From positions 62,001-126,000 of the forward strand of contig NZ_CANSMR010000011.1 of assembly GCF_947648125.1 (NCBI RefSeq): 64,000 nucleotides of DNA, given 5' to 3'. The position numbers and the translations under genes were made by a program. Below the pieces are notes generated by a model that was not told where the DNA came from, searched no databases, and was given only the letters and a program-made list of their open reading frames with translations. Of this stretch, positions 63,963-64,000 are shown in pieces. The DNA comes from an uncultured Bradyrhizobium sp. Its GTDB lineage: Bacteria > Pseudomonadota > Alphaproteobacteria > Rhizobiales > Xanthobacteraceae. Numbering within the stretch: position 1 is the first letter of the stretch; every line of letters starts with the position of its first letter.

Positions 63963-64000
63963 TCAGGCGGTGGCCTTGGCCGATTTCCGTCGCGCCTCGC
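63963..64000 (-). CDS. mnmG: C-terminal end of probable MnmG (GidA)
   Basis: On the minus strand the last codons read EARRKSAKATA then TGA at 63965-63963. The gene continues beyond the window. MnmG (tRNA uridine-5-carboxymethylaminomethyl modification) is the usual neighbour upstream of rsmG-parA-parB in alphaproteobacteria, so the call rests on gene order; the 11 visible residues are too few to identify it. Confidence 0.5.
   Translation of the reverse strand, partial: EARRKSAKATA

Overview
This window is a high-GC chromosomal segment of an alphaproteobacterium in the Rhizobiales, most likely Bradyrhizobium or a close relative. The evidence is the gene order ftsK-lolA-xthA and mnmG(end)-rsmG-parA-parB with holA nearby, a tail-to-tail copy of leuS-lptE-holA, many GTG/TTG starts, and intergenic spaces filled with long palindromic repeat families of the type seen in Bradyrhizobium genomes. 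No phage, insertion sequence, integrase, CRISPR array or secretion island is visible. It looks like core chromosome, and the right end is probably close to the replication origin, because parAB sits beside a cluster of parS sites.

Layout. 0-7 kb: L,D-transpeptidase, membrane-anchored nuclease, SDH assembly factor, then rsmB, a heparinase-like protein and purH. 7-19 kb: transporters (two MFS, one MATE) mixed with small-molecule enzymes (gamma-glutamyltransferase, SDR, GST, chromene carboxylate isomerase, ketopantoate reductase-like). 18-22 kb: di-haem cytochrome c and sorbosone dehydrogenase-like protein, a DUF2865 protein and tRNA-Gly(GCC). 22-24 kb: CnoX-like thioredoxin/TPR protein and a Lon N-domain protein. 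24-29 kb: a six-gene minus-strand redox cluster (PepSY protein, cytochrome b561, outer-membrane porin, covalent-FMN protein, ApbE flavin transferase, small bis-haem cytochrome b). 29-37 kb: an MHYT-GGDEF-EAL protein, a TetR/membrane-protein pair with two operator palindromes, Trm112, hydrolase, UbiH-type monooxygenase, TesB and a GYF_2-like membrane protein. 37-43 kb: two complete glnK-amtB pairs flanking an ArsR-SRPBCC pair and a stand-alone ClpP paralogue. 43-57 kb: GFA enzyme, diguanylate cyclases, NUDIX, DapC-like aminotransferase, ftsK-lolA-xthA, a cNMP-binding protein, an OmpR regulator, a second L,D-transpeptidase, a hydratase and a YggS protein. 57-64 kb: leuS-lptE-holA facing parB-parA-rsmG-mnmG.

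The main systems are: nitrogen sensing and ammonium uptake (GlnK/AmtB twice, the second pair behind a good sigma-54 promoter match); chromosome partition (ParAB with three parS-like sites, one inside rsmG); three c-di-GMP enzymes; and an extracytoplasmic flavin/haem electron-transfer module at 24.2-28.8 kb, which is the best candidate here for a poorly described system. Several intergenic regions carry clear operator-like palindromes (3.2, 13.2, 32.2 and 39.4 kb), and the region after the second amtB has two terminators with a structured segment between them, which may be a small RNA. All assignments come from reading the sequence and from knowledge of the families; no database search was run.
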